The translations under genes were made by a program, and so were the position numbers. The notes under the pieces were generated by a model that saw only the letters and a list, made by a program, of their open reading frames with translations, did not search any database and was not told where the DNA came from. 64,000 nucleotides of DNA from Achromobacter anxifer (GTDB lineage Bacteria > Pseudomonadota > Gammaproteobacteria > Burkholderiales > Burkholderiaceae_B), in assembly GCF_903652925.1 (NCBI RefSeq), contig NZ_CAHLAR010000002.1:496001-560000 (forward strand), written 5' to 3'. Shown piece by piece: positions 28,667-36,801 of this stretch; position 1 is the first letter of the stretch; each line of letters opens with the position of its first letter.

Positions 28667-29152
28667 CTAGCGCCGGCCCTGCGCGAAATTGAGCAGGGCG
28701 TCTCCAGCCATCCGGTAGCGCACCCATTCATCCTGCGGCAAGGCGCCGATCGACTTGTAGAAATCGATGGCGGGGGTGTTCCAGTCCAGCACGCTCCATT
28801 CCAGGCGGCCGCAGCCGTTGGCCACCGCTTCTTGCGCCAGGTGGCGCAGCAGGTCGCGGCCCGCGCCGATGCCGCGCTGTTCGGGCGTGACGTACAGGTC
28901 TTCCAGGTAGATGCCGTTCTTGCCCAGCCAGGTGGAGTAGCTGTAGAAGTAGACGGCGTAGCCGATGGCCTTGCCGTCCAGCAGGCACATCAAGGCCTTG
29001 GCCGGCGCACCTTCGGCGAACAGGGTGCGCTCGACGTCCTCGGGGCTGGCGATCACCTCGTGGGCGGCGCGCTCATACACGGCCAGCTCGGTGATGAAGG
29101 CATGGATCTGGGCCGCATCCGTAGGGACGGCCGGACGAATTTCGATGGTCAC
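28667..29152 (-). CDS. GNAT-family N-acetyltransferase
   Basis: A 161-residue acetyl-CoA-dependent acetyltransferase. The acetyl-CoA loop is visible as LYVTPEQRGIGAGRDLL (residues about 82-98), followed by EWSVLDWNTPAIDFYKSIGA, a pattern shared with diamine acetyltransferases of the SSAT type. Start GTG at 29152 with AGGAA upstream. The substrate is unknown, and a polyamine or aminoglycoside-like amine is possible. It is convergent with the preceding hypothetical gene. Confidence 0.87.
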   Translation of the reverse strand: MTIEIRPAVPTDAAQIHAFITELAVYERAAHEVIASPEDVERTLFAEGAPAKALMCLLDGKAIGYAVYFYSYSTWLGKNGIYLEDLYVTPEQRGIGAGRDLLRHLAQEAVANGCGRLEWSVLDWNTPAIDFYKSIGALPQDEWVRYRMAGDALLNFAQGRR

Positions 29153-29324
29153 GGGTAATTCCTGCTTTAGGGGGGCCTTATCCTACCTGTGAACACGAGG
29201 CGGCGCATTTTCGCCCGGCATACCGATCCCGGGAATACCCTTACTTGCGCGCTGGCCGTCAGGGCGCGATTCTTGAAAGCGTTCTGCCCTCGAGTCCGTA
29301 TGCGTACTACAGGGGACATCAACC

Positions 29325-30974
29325 ATGCCTGAGTCTGGCCCCGCCGTTGCCAGCACGCCTGCCGCAAGGCGCAAAGGGCGTCGCCTGTCCTGGATTTGGC
29401 TGGTGCCGGTCATCGCGGCCCTGGGCGGATTGCTGCTGGTGCTTCGCGTCTGGCTGAACGCCGGCCCCACGGCCGACATCAGCTTCCAGACCGCCGAAGG
29501 CCTGGAGGCCGGCAAGACCCAGGTCCGCTACAAGGAAGTCAACGTCGGCGTGGTCGAACGCGTGGCGTTGAACCCGGACCGCACGGGCGTCATCGCGACG
29601 GTGCGCATCAACAAGGACGCGGGCAGCCTGCTGCAGGAAGGAACCATCTTCTGGGTAGTCCGGCCCCGCCTGACCCTGAATGGCGTGTCGGGCCTGAGCA
29701 CCTTGTTCTCCGGCGCCTATGTCGGCGTGGATCCGTCCGACCGCTACCGCAAGGAAGGCGCGACCCGCGCGTCCAAGTCCGAGTTCGTTGGCCTGGAAAC
29801 GCCACCCGAAGTCGCGCAGGACCGCGCCGGCAAGCGTTTCACGCTCAAGGCGCGCGACCTGGGCTCGCTGGACGTAGGCTCGCCCGTTTATTTCCGCCGC
29901 ATCGCCGTGGGGCAGGTGGTGGCCTACCACCTGGATGCCAACGGCGATGGCGTCGACGTGCAGGTCTTCATCGACGCGCCGAACGACGCCTACGTCAACA
30001 GCGCCACGCGCTTCTGGAACGCCAGCGGGGTGGACTTCAGCGTTGACGCCCGCGGCTTGCAGGTGCGCTCGCAATCGCTGCTGTCGGTGATCGTCGGGGG
30101 CGTGGCGTTCGACACGGTGGAGCAGCATGCGCACACGGCGGCCAAGGCAGGCGCCGAGTTCACCATTTTTTCGTCCGAAGGCGCAGCCCGCGCGCAGCCC
30201 GACGGTCTGCCGCTGCACATCCGCATGCGTTTCGACCAATCGGTCCGGGGCCTGGCGGTGGGCGCGCCTATCGACGCCTATGGCGCGGCTATCGGGCAGG
30301 TGGATTCCATTGGCCTGGAGTTCGACCCGGCGACCAAGCAGTTCTACGCCCTGGTCGGGGCCACCGTCTATCCCGAGCGCCTGGGCGCCGATGCGGTGGG
30401 TGAAATCAAGCAATACTCCGGATCGTCGCTGGAGCATCCCAGCGGAAAGCTGCTGACCGCATTGATCGAACAGGGCCTGCGGGCGCAGCTGCGCATCGGC
30501 AATCTGTTGACGGGCCAGTTGTATGTCGCCTTGGCGGTGTTCCCGGATGCCAAGCCGGTGTCGTTCAAGATGGAGGAAGAACCCTTCATCCCCACGGTGC
30601 CGAACAATCTGGATCAGTTGCAGCAGCAGATCAACAGCATCCTGACCAAGCTGGACAAGGTGCCGTTCGAAGGCCTCGGCGCCGATCTGAGCCAGTTCCT
30701 GCGCGTCACGGCCAGCCTGATGAAGGGGCTGGACACCCGCCTGGCCCCGGAGGCCCAGGCCATGCTGCGCCAAGCCACCAAGTCGCTGGCCGCGGTAGGG
30801 GGGGCGCTGAGTCCCGATGCAGGCTTGCCGGTGAATGCCAACGCGGCCTTGCAGGAGCTGTCGCGCACCGCCCGGTCCCTGCGTGAACTGGTGGACTATC
30901 TGCAAGCCCACCCGGAATCGTTGTTGCGCGGTCGCGCCGCGGACGGCCCGTACTCGCGCCAACCCGCGCGCTAG
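29325..30974 (+). CDS. PqiB-type MCE-domain protein (inter-membrane lipid transport)
   Basis: A 549-residue protein with one N-terminal membrane anchor (about residues 22-42) and three MCE domains (about 45-135, 160-250, 285-400). The end is helical, with leucine-rich repeats of the type LDQLQQQINSIL. PqiB forms a syringe-like tube across the periplasm in E. coli, working with the membrane proteins PqiA and PqiC. Here neither partner gene flanks it: upstream is a divergent acetyltransferase and downstream a convergent kinase-like gene. ATG 29325 has AGGGGA upstream. Confidence 0.88.
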   Translation: MPESGPAVASTPAARRKGRRLSWIWLVPVIAALGGLLLVLRVWLNAGPTADISFQTAEGLEAGKTQVRYKEVNVGVVERVALNPDRTGVIATVRINKDAGSLLQEGTIFWVVRPRLTLNGVSGLSTLFSGAYVGVDPSDRYRKEGATRASKSEFVGLETPPEVAQDRAGKRFTLKARDLGSLDVGSPVYFRRIAVGQVVAYHLDANGDGVDVQVFIDAPNDAYVNSATRFWNASGVDFSVDARGLQVRSQSLLSVIVGGVAFDTVEQHAHTAAKAGAEFTIFSSEGAARAQPDGLPLHIRMRFDQSVRGLAVGAPIDAYGAAIGQVDSIGLEFDPATKQFYALVGATVYPERLGADAVGEIKQYSGSSLEHPSGKLLTALIEQGLRAQLRIGNLLTGQLYVALAVFPDAKPVSFKMEEEPFIPTVPNNLDQLQQQINSILTKLDKVPFEGLGADLSQFLRVTASLMKGLDTRLAPEAQAMLRQATKSLAAVGGALSPDAGLPVNANAALQELSRTARSLRELVDYLQAHPESLLRGRAADGPYSRQPAR

Positions 30975-31469
30975 TCAGGCATCGAGCCACTGCGCAATCT
31001 GGCGGGCGCTGGATTGCGCGTCCGTGGCGGAGGTGTCCAGCACCAGATCGCTGAACGGGCGCGAAGCGTAGCCTTCGAGGTACATCTGCGCGGTGCGTTG
31101 CCGCTCCCATTCCTCCAGCACGCGTCCGCCCCTGTCCGATTGCGCCGCCGCGAGCGCGGGCGCCAGCGTCACCACGCGCAGCCGGGCGGCGCGTCGCGTG
31201 CAGGCCGCCAGAATCCGTTCGTAGCTGTCCTGCTCCAGGGGGTAGGCGATGACCAGGTAGGGCTCCCGCGCGCTGCCGATGAGGTCCGTGAGGCGGGTCA
31301 CTGCCTGCGCCCATTGCTCGGTCTGGGGCAGGTGGCTGGGCGCGTCGTGGTCGTCGCCTTCGATGAAGCGCGCGCCGGGCAGCATGGCGGCCAGTGCGGC
31401 GCCCACGGTGGACTTGCCGCTGTTGATGGGGCCGTTGATATGGATGACGGTGGTGTCAGGATGGGAAAT
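30975..31469 (-). CDS. P-loop NTPase, small-molecule-kinase-like, apparent ATT start
   Basis: A 164-residue protein if read from ATT at 31469. The Walker A box GPINSGKST lies about 10 residues in, then GARFIEGDDHDAP, an Arg-rich LID-like region and a C-terminal VLDTS stretch, as in shikimate-kinase-like or AAA_33 proteins. The first ordinary start in frame (GTG at 31406) would delete the P-loop. No ATG, GTG or TTG lies upstream in frame for many codons. AAGGA stands 7 nt before the ATT. It may be a true ATT start or an ATG lost by mutation or sequencing error. Substrate unknown. Confidence 0.6.
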   Translation of the reverse strand: MSHPDTTVIHINGPINSGKSTVGAALAAMLPGARFIEGDDHDAPSHLPQTEQWAQAVTRLTDLIGSAREPYLVIAYPLEQDSYERILAACTRRAARLRVVTLAPALAAAQSDRGGRVLEEWERQRTAQMYLEGYASRPFSDLVLDTSATDAQSSARQIAQWLDA

Positions 31470-31521
31470 GGCTGTTCCTTGCCGTGGTGGCGGGCGCGGG
31501 AGCGCGCCGGCGCCCGCGGTT

Positions 31522-31830
31522 TCAGAACAGGCATTGTCGCAGGGTGAACTTGCGGCCGAAAGCGCGGACCTCGTCGCCGTCCACCGAAGCCGCCAGGTCC
31601 CAGCGGCTGCCGCGCGTCACCAGGACGGATTGGCCGGCAAAGGCATGGCGCAAGGCAAACTGCCAGAAGGCGGCTTCGGATCCCACGGGTTCCAGGTCGT
31701 GCGGTCCGATCAGCAGCCGGGTGGGGCGGGGCGTGGCGCCCAGCGTCCAGCGCAGGGCGATGCCCAGGAATGCAAAGCGCGCCAGAAGCGACGACGGTTG
31801 CACGCAAAGCACGCGGATTCTGTTGACCAT
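31522..31830 (-). CDS. hypothetical protein
   Basis: A 102-residue basic protein. The start at 31830 follows an AGAGG-type ribosome-binding site. No signal peptide is clear. The middle (TRLLIGPHDLEPVGSEAAFW) and end (DEVRAFGRKFTLRQCLF) give no family match that I recognise. It lies 52 bp upstream of the P-loop gene on the same strand. Confidence 0.55.
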   Translation of the reverse strand: MVNRIRVLCVQPSSLLARFAFLGIALRWTLGATPRPTRLLIGPHDLEPVGSEAAFWQFALRHAFAGQSVLVTRGSRWDLAASVDGDEVRAFGRKFTLRQCLF

Positions 31831-31919
31831 GGCAGGACCTCTTGCAGACGAATCCAGCGTAGCAAAAGTGCCGGGGACCTTCCATACCGCCTTTGGCCGA
31901 GCATGCGCGCGCCAGTCTG

Positions 31920-33362
31920 CTATTGCCGCGCGGCCTCGAGCCCGCGCCGGCGCGTGATCCGACGCAGCAGCAACAGCGCTGAGACAGGCGCCAGCGCGAA
32001 CGTCGCGAACAGCCATTGCGCCGCGTGCTGCGCGCCCACGACGCCGCCCGGATCCGCCAGCCCCGCGCTGTTGGTGATGACGCCGGCAAGCGCCGCCGTC
32101 AACGCCGTTGCGTAGAGCTGCACGGTGGTGATGGATGACGAGGTCAGCGTTTCCTCGCCTTTGGGCGCAGCCGTGAATATCCGGGTCAGCAGGTGCGGCC
32201 AGCTCAGGCCGATGCCGAATCCCACGCCGGCCAGCGCAAGCACGTAGAGCGCCAAGCCCGCGTAGGACTCAAGCTGCGCCGTGCGCGGGGTCATGAGGGC
32301 CAGGCCGATCAGCGCCGCCAGGATAACGACGGGGCTCAAGCGCACCATGAGGTCGGCGGCGGGGCCGCTGCGGGTGGCGCTGGGCATGGCGGCCAGCGTC
32401 CATCCGGCCGCCATGGCCGCAGTCATGTAGCCGGCCGCCAGCGGCGTCGTGCCATGGATGACTTGCAGGAAGTACGGCACGAAGATTTCAGTGGTGATCG
32501 CGGCCACGATGAGGCACATGATGGCGTACAGCGCGCCCAGCGGCGTGCCGATGGAGTAGGCGCCGGTAGGCAGCAGGCGCTTCGCGGCGCGCCGGTCCAC
32601 CGCGGCGATCAGCGCGGCGATCGCCAGTCCCGCGGCGATGCCGGCAAGATTCCAGCGCAGGTCCTTCGACAGGCTGGCCAGGGTGATGGCCAGCACGCTG
32701 GCCACCAGCAGGCCCAGCGTGGTCAGCGGCAGCGGACTGGGCTTGCTGGGCGGAATCGAATCCTTGCCGCCCACCTTGAGCGTCACGATGGCCGCCAGGG
32801 CTGCGGCCACGGGCAGGAGGGCCCAGAACGCCAGCCGCCAGTGCCCGGTCTGGGCAAAGACGCCGCCGATGGCCGGTCCGCACAAGGTGGCGACGCCCCA
32901 CATGCCCGATACCAGCGCCATCGCGCGCGACCACAGCGGCGCTTCGAACACCAGTCGGATCAGGGCATAGCTGAGCGCGAAGAGGATGCCGCCGCCCAGG
33001 CCCTGGATGCTGCGTCCCGTCAGCAGCGCGGGCATGCTCGGGGCCAGCGCGCAGGCCACGGAGCCGACGGTGAACACCAGCACGGCGAGCAGGTAGGCTG
33101 CGCGCGGGCCCAGCGTTTCGATCAACCGGGCGGAAAGCGCCGAGCCGACGATGGACGTGACCACGAACAGCGTGGTGTTCCAGGCGTAGTACTCCAGCCC
33201 GCCGATGTCCTGGATGACGCTGGGCAGGATGGTGGTGACGATGTAGACGTTGATGGCGTGCAGCGCCACGCCGCCCGCCAGCGCGATGGAGCGCAGCGCA
33301 TTGGTTCCATGCAGCAGGTCTGCCCAGGACGCGTTTGAAACAGGGGATGTGCTGGTGCTCAC
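31920..33362 (-). CDS. MFS transporter (drug:H+ antiporter type)
   Basis: A 480-residue major facilitator with about 14 hydrophobic helices, the count of the DHA2 group. The helix 2-3 loop and SARLIETLGPRAAYLLAV fit motif A in a degenerate form, and GRSIQGLGGGILFAL is the helix-5-type antiporter signature. Start GTG 33362 is preferred; a TTG 78 bases upstream also keeps the frame. It lies 100 bp after the TetR gene on the same strand, so it may be regulated with it. Confidence 0.85.
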   Translation of the reverse strand: MSTSTSPVSNASWADLLHGTNALRSIALAGGVALHAINVYIVTTILPSVIQDIGGLEYYAWNTTLFVVTSIVGSALSARLIETLGPRAAYLLAVLVFTVGSVACALAPSMPALLTGRSIQGLGGGILFALSYALIRLVFEAPLWSRAMALVSGMWGVATLCGPAIGGVFAQTGHWRLAFWALLPVAAALAAIVTLKVGGKDSIPPSKPSPLPLTTLGLLVASVLAITLASLSKDLRWNLAGIAAGLAIAALIAAVDRRAAKRLLPTGAYSIGTPLGALYAIMCLIVAAITTEIFVPYFLQVIHGTTPLAAGYMTAAMAAGWTLAAMPSATRSGPAADLMVRLSPVVILAALIGLALMTPRTAQLESYAGLALYVLALAGVGFGIGLSWPHLLTRIFTAAPKGEETLTSSSITTVQLYATALTAALAGVITNSAGLADPGGVVGAQHAAQWLFATFALAPVSALLLLRRITRRRGLEAARQ

Positions 33363-33462
33363 GCGGTGTTCCGCCTTCGGGGGTGATTTATTTAAACAAG
33401 GTATTTCTTTGATAATACGCGTGCCGGGGCGTGACCGCAAACGGATGGCGCGCCGGGCGGCG

Positions 33463-34050
33463 TCAGCGCGGCCGGCGCAGGCCGCGCAGCAACAGGTCCA
33501 GCGCTTGCAAGGCCTGCGCCAGCCTGGGGCCGTCCTCGGCGTCCTGCGCGATCCAGAAGGCGCTTTCGACCAGGCTGCCGTTGATCAGCCGGGCCAGCGC
33601 TTGCAATGGCGCCCGCTCGATGACACCCTGGTTCATCAAGGCCTGCAGCAGGGCGCTCAGCGAAGCGAGGCATTGGCGTTGGGAAGCGTCGGCCGCGGCG
33701 CCCAGCACCGCCCGCGCGTCCTGCAGCACGATGCGCCGGATCTCCGGTTCGGCCGCCATTTCCAGGTAGGCGCGGCAGCGTTCGCGCAAGGCCGTCCAGG
33801 CATCGGGCGCCTGCGCGGAAATGGCGGCCAGGCGCTGGTCCGTTTCACGGTCGATCTGTTCGACCACCGCCGCGAGCAGACCCTTCTTGTCGCCGAAGTG
33901 GTGGTACAAGGCGCCTCGCGTCAGTCCCGCGGCGGCTGTGAAATCGTCCATGGACGTCGCCGCGTAGCCCGCTTCCCGGAAGGCTAGCCGGGCGGTCGCC
34001 AGCAGTTTCGCGCGGGTGGCTTCGATCATTTCGGCGCGGGAACGCGTCAT
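33463..34050 (-). CDS. TetR-family repressor
   Basis: A 195-residue regulator. The N-terminal helix-turn-helix is typical: ATRAKLLATARLAFREAGYAAT followed by SMDDFTAAAGLTRGALYHHFGDKKGLL. The C-terminal ligand domain is helical (LERCRAYLEMAAEPE-like). ATG 34050 has GGAGAG 7 bases before it. An ATG at 34068 lies inside the first operator and is less likely. Two 17-bp perfect palindromes in front of it are probably its own operators, also covering the divergent MFS promoter. Confidence 0.9.
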   Translation of the reverse strand: MTRSRAEMIEATRAKLLATARLAFREAGYAATSMDDFTAAAGLTRGALYHHFGDKKGLLAAVVEQIDRETDQRLAAISAQAPDAWTALRERCRAYLEMAAEPEIRRIVLQDARAVLGAAADASQRQCLASLSALLQALMNQGVIERAPLQALARLINGSLVESAFWIAQDAEDGPRLAQALQALDLLLRGLRRPR

Positions 34051-34064
34051 GCAGCTCTCCAAAG

Positions 34065-34081
34065 ACATACGCTACGTATGT
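34065..34081. promoter_or_regulatory. TetR operator candidate 1
   Basis: A perfect 17-bp palindrome with 7-bp arms: ACATACG, spacer CTA, CGTATGT. It lies 15 bp before the TetR start and 23 bp centre to centre from the second copy. Confidence 0.85.
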
Positions 34082-34084
34082 AAA

Positions 34085-34113
34085 TTGACATACGCATCGT
34101 ATGTGAATACGAT
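34085..34113 (+). promoter_or_regulatory. promoter of the rightward MFS gene
   Basis: A consensus -35 TTGACA (34085-34090), a 17-bp spacer and -10 TACGAT (34108-34113). Operator 2 covers the spacer, so bound repressor would block RNA polymerase. Confidence 0.75.
34088..34104. promoter_or_regulatory. TetR operator candidate 2
   Basis: The same 7-bp arms as operator 1 with spacer CAT: ACATACG-CAT-CGTATGT, perfect. It overlaps the last three bases of the -35 element. Confidence 0.85.
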
Positions 34114-34143
34114 GCCGCTGTCCATCGCATTGAAAGGTCTCCG

Positions 34144-35334
34144 GTGTCGAATCCGTATCGCGAGTTGTTCCAGGCGCCTGGCGCCCTGGGTTTTGTGCTG
34201 GCCGGCGCGATCGCGCGCCTGCCGCTGCCGATGATAGGCATAGGCATCATCACGATGCTGTCGGAGGTGCGGGGCGCCTATGCGCTGGCGGGCGCCGTTG
34301 CCGCCACTTTCGCGCTGGCCACGGCTTTGCTGGCGCCGCGGATTTCCCGGCTGGTCGACCGCCACGGCCAGGGCAGGGTGCTGCCAGTGGCGGCAGGCCT
34401 TTGCATCGCCGGCCTGCTTGGGCTGGCGGCCTGCGCCTACTGGAATGCGCCCGATTGGACCCTGTTCGCCTTCGCCGCTCTGACGGGCGCCTTGCCCAGC
34501 ATGCCGGCGATGATACGCGCGCGCTGGACCGAGATCTTCCGGGACCGGCCGCAACTGCGCACCGCCTACGCGCTGGAGTCCGTGGCCGACGAGCTGAGCT
34601 TCATCGTCGGGCCGCCGCTGTCCGTGGGCCTGAGCGTGTTGTTCTTTCCGCAGGCTGCGCCGTTGGCCGCGGCGCTGCTGCTGGCGGTCGGCGTCACGGC
34701 CTTTGTCCTGCAGCGCTCCACGGAGCCCGTGCTTCGGTTCAAGCAGGAAGGGCCGCAGGAATCGGTCTTGCGCATGCCGCCGATGTGCGCGCTGCTCGCG
34801 GTGATGGCCGCCATGGGCATCATCGTGGGGACCATCGACGTCCTGAGCGTGGCCTTCGCCCGGCAGCAGGGCATGCCCGCCGGCGCCAGCCTGGTGCTGT
34901 CCGCCTATGCCCTCGGCTCCTGCGTGGCAGGCCTGGTGTTCGGCATCCTGAAATTCCGGACGTCGCTCACGCGCCTGCTGGTCGTCGCGGCGGCGGTGAC
35001 AGCCTTCACCACGATTCCCTTGTTGCTGGTGAACGACCTGCTGACGCTGTCGCTGGGCGTGCTGCTGGCGGGCCTGTCTTTCGCGCCGACCATGATCATC
35101 GCCATGGCCCTGGTGGAAAGCAGCGTGCCCGGGCATCGCCTGACCGAAGGCCTGACCTGGCTGGTGACCGGCCTGGGCGCGGGCGTCGCCGCGGGCGCGG
35201 CGTTAGCCGGGTGGGTAGTCGACCACTATGGCGTCAGTGCGGGATTCTGGACCGCGGTGGGCGCAGGCGCGATCGTGCTGCTGGCCGCCTTGCCGGTTGC
35301 GCGCGGTGCTGGCGCCGGGCGCGTCGACGCCTGA
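34144..35334 (+). CDS. MFS transporter, 12-helix type
   Basis: A 396-residue major facilitator. RISRLVDRHGQGRVLPVAAG is the helix 2-3 motif A. LESVADELSFIVGPPL in the fifth helix is the acidic segment found in sugar and drug exporters of this subgroup. The start is GTG 34144 with GAAAGG upstream. It is divergent from the TetR gene, which probably represses it. The exported compound is unknown. Confidence 0.87.
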   Translation: MSNPYRELFQAPGALGFVLAGAIARLPLPMIGIGIITMLSEVRGAYALAGAVAATFALATALLAPRISRLVDRHGQGRVLPVAAGLCIAGLLGLAACAYWNAPDWTLFAFAALTGALPSMPAMIRARWTEIFRDRPQLRTAYALESVADELSFIVGPPLSVGLSVLFFPQAAPLAAALLLAVGVTAFVLQRSTEPVLRFKQEGPQESVLRMPPMCALLAVMAAMGIIVGTIDVLSVAFARQQGMPAGASLVLSAYALGSCVAGLVFGILKFRTSLTRLLVVAAAVTAFTTIPLLLVNDLLTLSLGVLLAGLSFAPTMIIAMALVESSVPGHRLTEGLTWLVTGLGAGVAAGAALAGWVVDHYGVSAGFWTAVGAGAIVLLAALPVARGAGAGRVDA

Positions 35335-35393
35335 GACCACTGGATAGAATGCGGGCTGCGGCGCCGCGTCGGGCGCGCCTTCAGGAGAATGCA

Positions 35394-35792
35394 ATGTCCA
35401 GAACCGTCGTCAACCCGGATAGCGTGCCGAACACCGTGCAATACGGTTTCAGCCAGGCCGTCATCGTTACCGGGCAGCGCCGCATGCTGCTGTCCGGCCA
35501 GGTCGGCGTCGACGCTGATGAGCGCACGGTGGGGCCGGGCCTGCAGGAGCAGACCGAAGCCGCGCTGGACAATGTCGAACGCGTGCTCGGCGCCGCCGGC
35601 GCCACGCTGGCTCAGGTGATCATGCTGCGCATCTACATCTGCGAGGCTGCGCGCGAAGACCAGGAAGTGATCGCCCAGGCCTTGCGCGACCGCTTCAAGA
35701 AGGATCCTCCGCCGTCGTCGTGGGTCATCGTCAGCGGCTTGTCGCTGCCGGAATGGCTGATCGAGATCGAGGCCGAGGCCATGCTGGACTGA
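35394..35792 (+). CDS. RidA-family protein lacking the catalytic Arg
   Basis: A 132-residue YjgF/YER057c/UK114-fold protein, normally a trimer. GFSQAVIVTGQRRMLLSGQVGVDADER and IYICEAAREDQEVI fit the family. In the segment where RidA has the imine-hydrolysing Arg (E. coli PARSCV), this protein reads PPSSWV, so it probably does not deaminate enamines the usual way. It follows the MFS gene by 59 bp and has AGGAGAA upstream. Confidence 0.88.
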   Translation: MSRTVVNPDSVPNTVQYGFSQAVIVTGQRRMLLSGQVGVDADERTVGPGLQEQTEAALDNVERVLGAAGATLAQVIMLRIYICEAAREDQEVIAQALRDRFKKDPPPSSWVIVSGLSLPEWLIEIEAEAMLD

Positions 35793-35798
35793 AGACGG

Positions 35799-36704
35799 CT
35801 AGCCGCGCCAGGGCGGCGTGGCGAAGGCGGCGCGCAGGTGGGCAAGGAAGCCCGCGGTCCGCGCGGGAAGCTCCTGGCGCGATTTGACCAGGGCCACCAC
35901 ATCGGCCGAAGGCAGGGTCCAGCCGGGCAACAGGGGCACCAGCGCGCGCGCCTGCAGATGCGCCGCCACATCCCATTCCGAGCGCACGATGATGCCGTGC
36001 CCGGCCAGGGCCCATTCCACGGCAGTTTCCCCCGCATTGCTCGACAGCACCGGCGAGACGCGCACGCCCACGGCTGGTCCGCGGCCCTGCTTGAAGCGCC
36101 ACAAGGTGACGTCCTCGTCGTTCTCGCGCAGGGCGATGCAATCATGTCCGCGCAGGTCCTCGGGCTTGGCGGGGGCGCCGTGGCGCGCCAGATAGGCGGG
36201 CGAGGCGCAGAGGATGCGGCGGTTGGGCGCCAGCGGGTAGGCGACCAGCGTCGAGTCCCGCAGCTCACCGATATGGACCATGACGTCCCAGTCGTCGGCG
36301 GCGAGCCGGGGCGGGCCGTCGGACAGGAGCAGGCTGGCGGTGATGTCCGCGCTCTGGCTGCGGAATTCCGCGACCAGCCCCGCGATGTAGCGTTGCCCGA
36401 AGCCCAGCGGGGCGACCACGCGCAGATGGCCCGCCACCACGCCGCGCCGGCCCGCCAGTTCGTCGGCCAGCTCGCCGAGTTCGCCGCAGATCTGTTCGGC
36501 CCGCAGCGCCAGCAGCCTGCCTTCGTCGGTCAACGCCGTGCCACGCCCCGAGCGGTTCACCAGCCTGACGCCCAGCCGCTTTTCCAGCGCATGCAGCCGC
36601 TGCGTCACGGCGGGCGGCGTCACATCCAGCGCGCGCGCCGCTTCCGCCAGCGAGCGGGTGACCGACAGGCTCAGGAAGAAGCGCAGGTCCTCGGTGGTGA
36701 TCAT
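35799..36704 (-). CDS. LysR-family transcriptional regulator
   Basis: A 301-residue LTTR. The winged helix is at 1-60 (FFLSLSVTRSLAEAARALDVTPPAVTQRLHALEKRLGVRLVNR), and the periplasmic-binding-like effector domain starts near residue 90. It is divergent from the D-amino-acid lyase-like gene, with a T-N11-A dyad in the gap. It therefore probably controls that gene and the RidA gene behind it. Confidence 0.92.
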   Translation of the reverse strand: MITTEDLRFFLSLSVTRSLAEAARALDVTPPAVTQRLHALEKRLGVRLVNRSGRGTALTDEGRLLALRAEQICGELGELADELAGRRGVVAGHLRVVAPLGFGQRYIAGLVAEFRSQSADITASLLLSDGPPRLAADDWDVMVHIGELRDSTLVAYPLAPNRRILCASPAYLARHGAPAKPEDLRGHDCIALRENDEDVTLWRFKQGRGPAVGVRVSPVLSSNAGETAVEWALAGHGIIVRSEWDVAAHLQARALVPLLPGWTLPSADVVALVKSRQELPARTAGFLAHLRAAFATPPWRG

Positions 36705-36715
36705 TCAGATGCTCA

Positions 36716-36730
36716 TTAATCGATGATTAA
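36716..36730. promoter_or_regulatory. LysR-type operator (T-N11-A dyad)
   Basis: TTAATC-GAT-GATTAA, a dyad with perfect 6-bp arms, lies 11 bp before the lysR start and about 70 bp before the divergent target gene. A third GATTAA half-site follows at about 36736. Confidence 0.7.
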
Positions 36731-36801
36731 GTCCAGATTAAACACGGGGAAGCGGCGCCGCGCCATACTTCGTCCATTCGAATCGTCACGCCGAGACCAT
36801 C

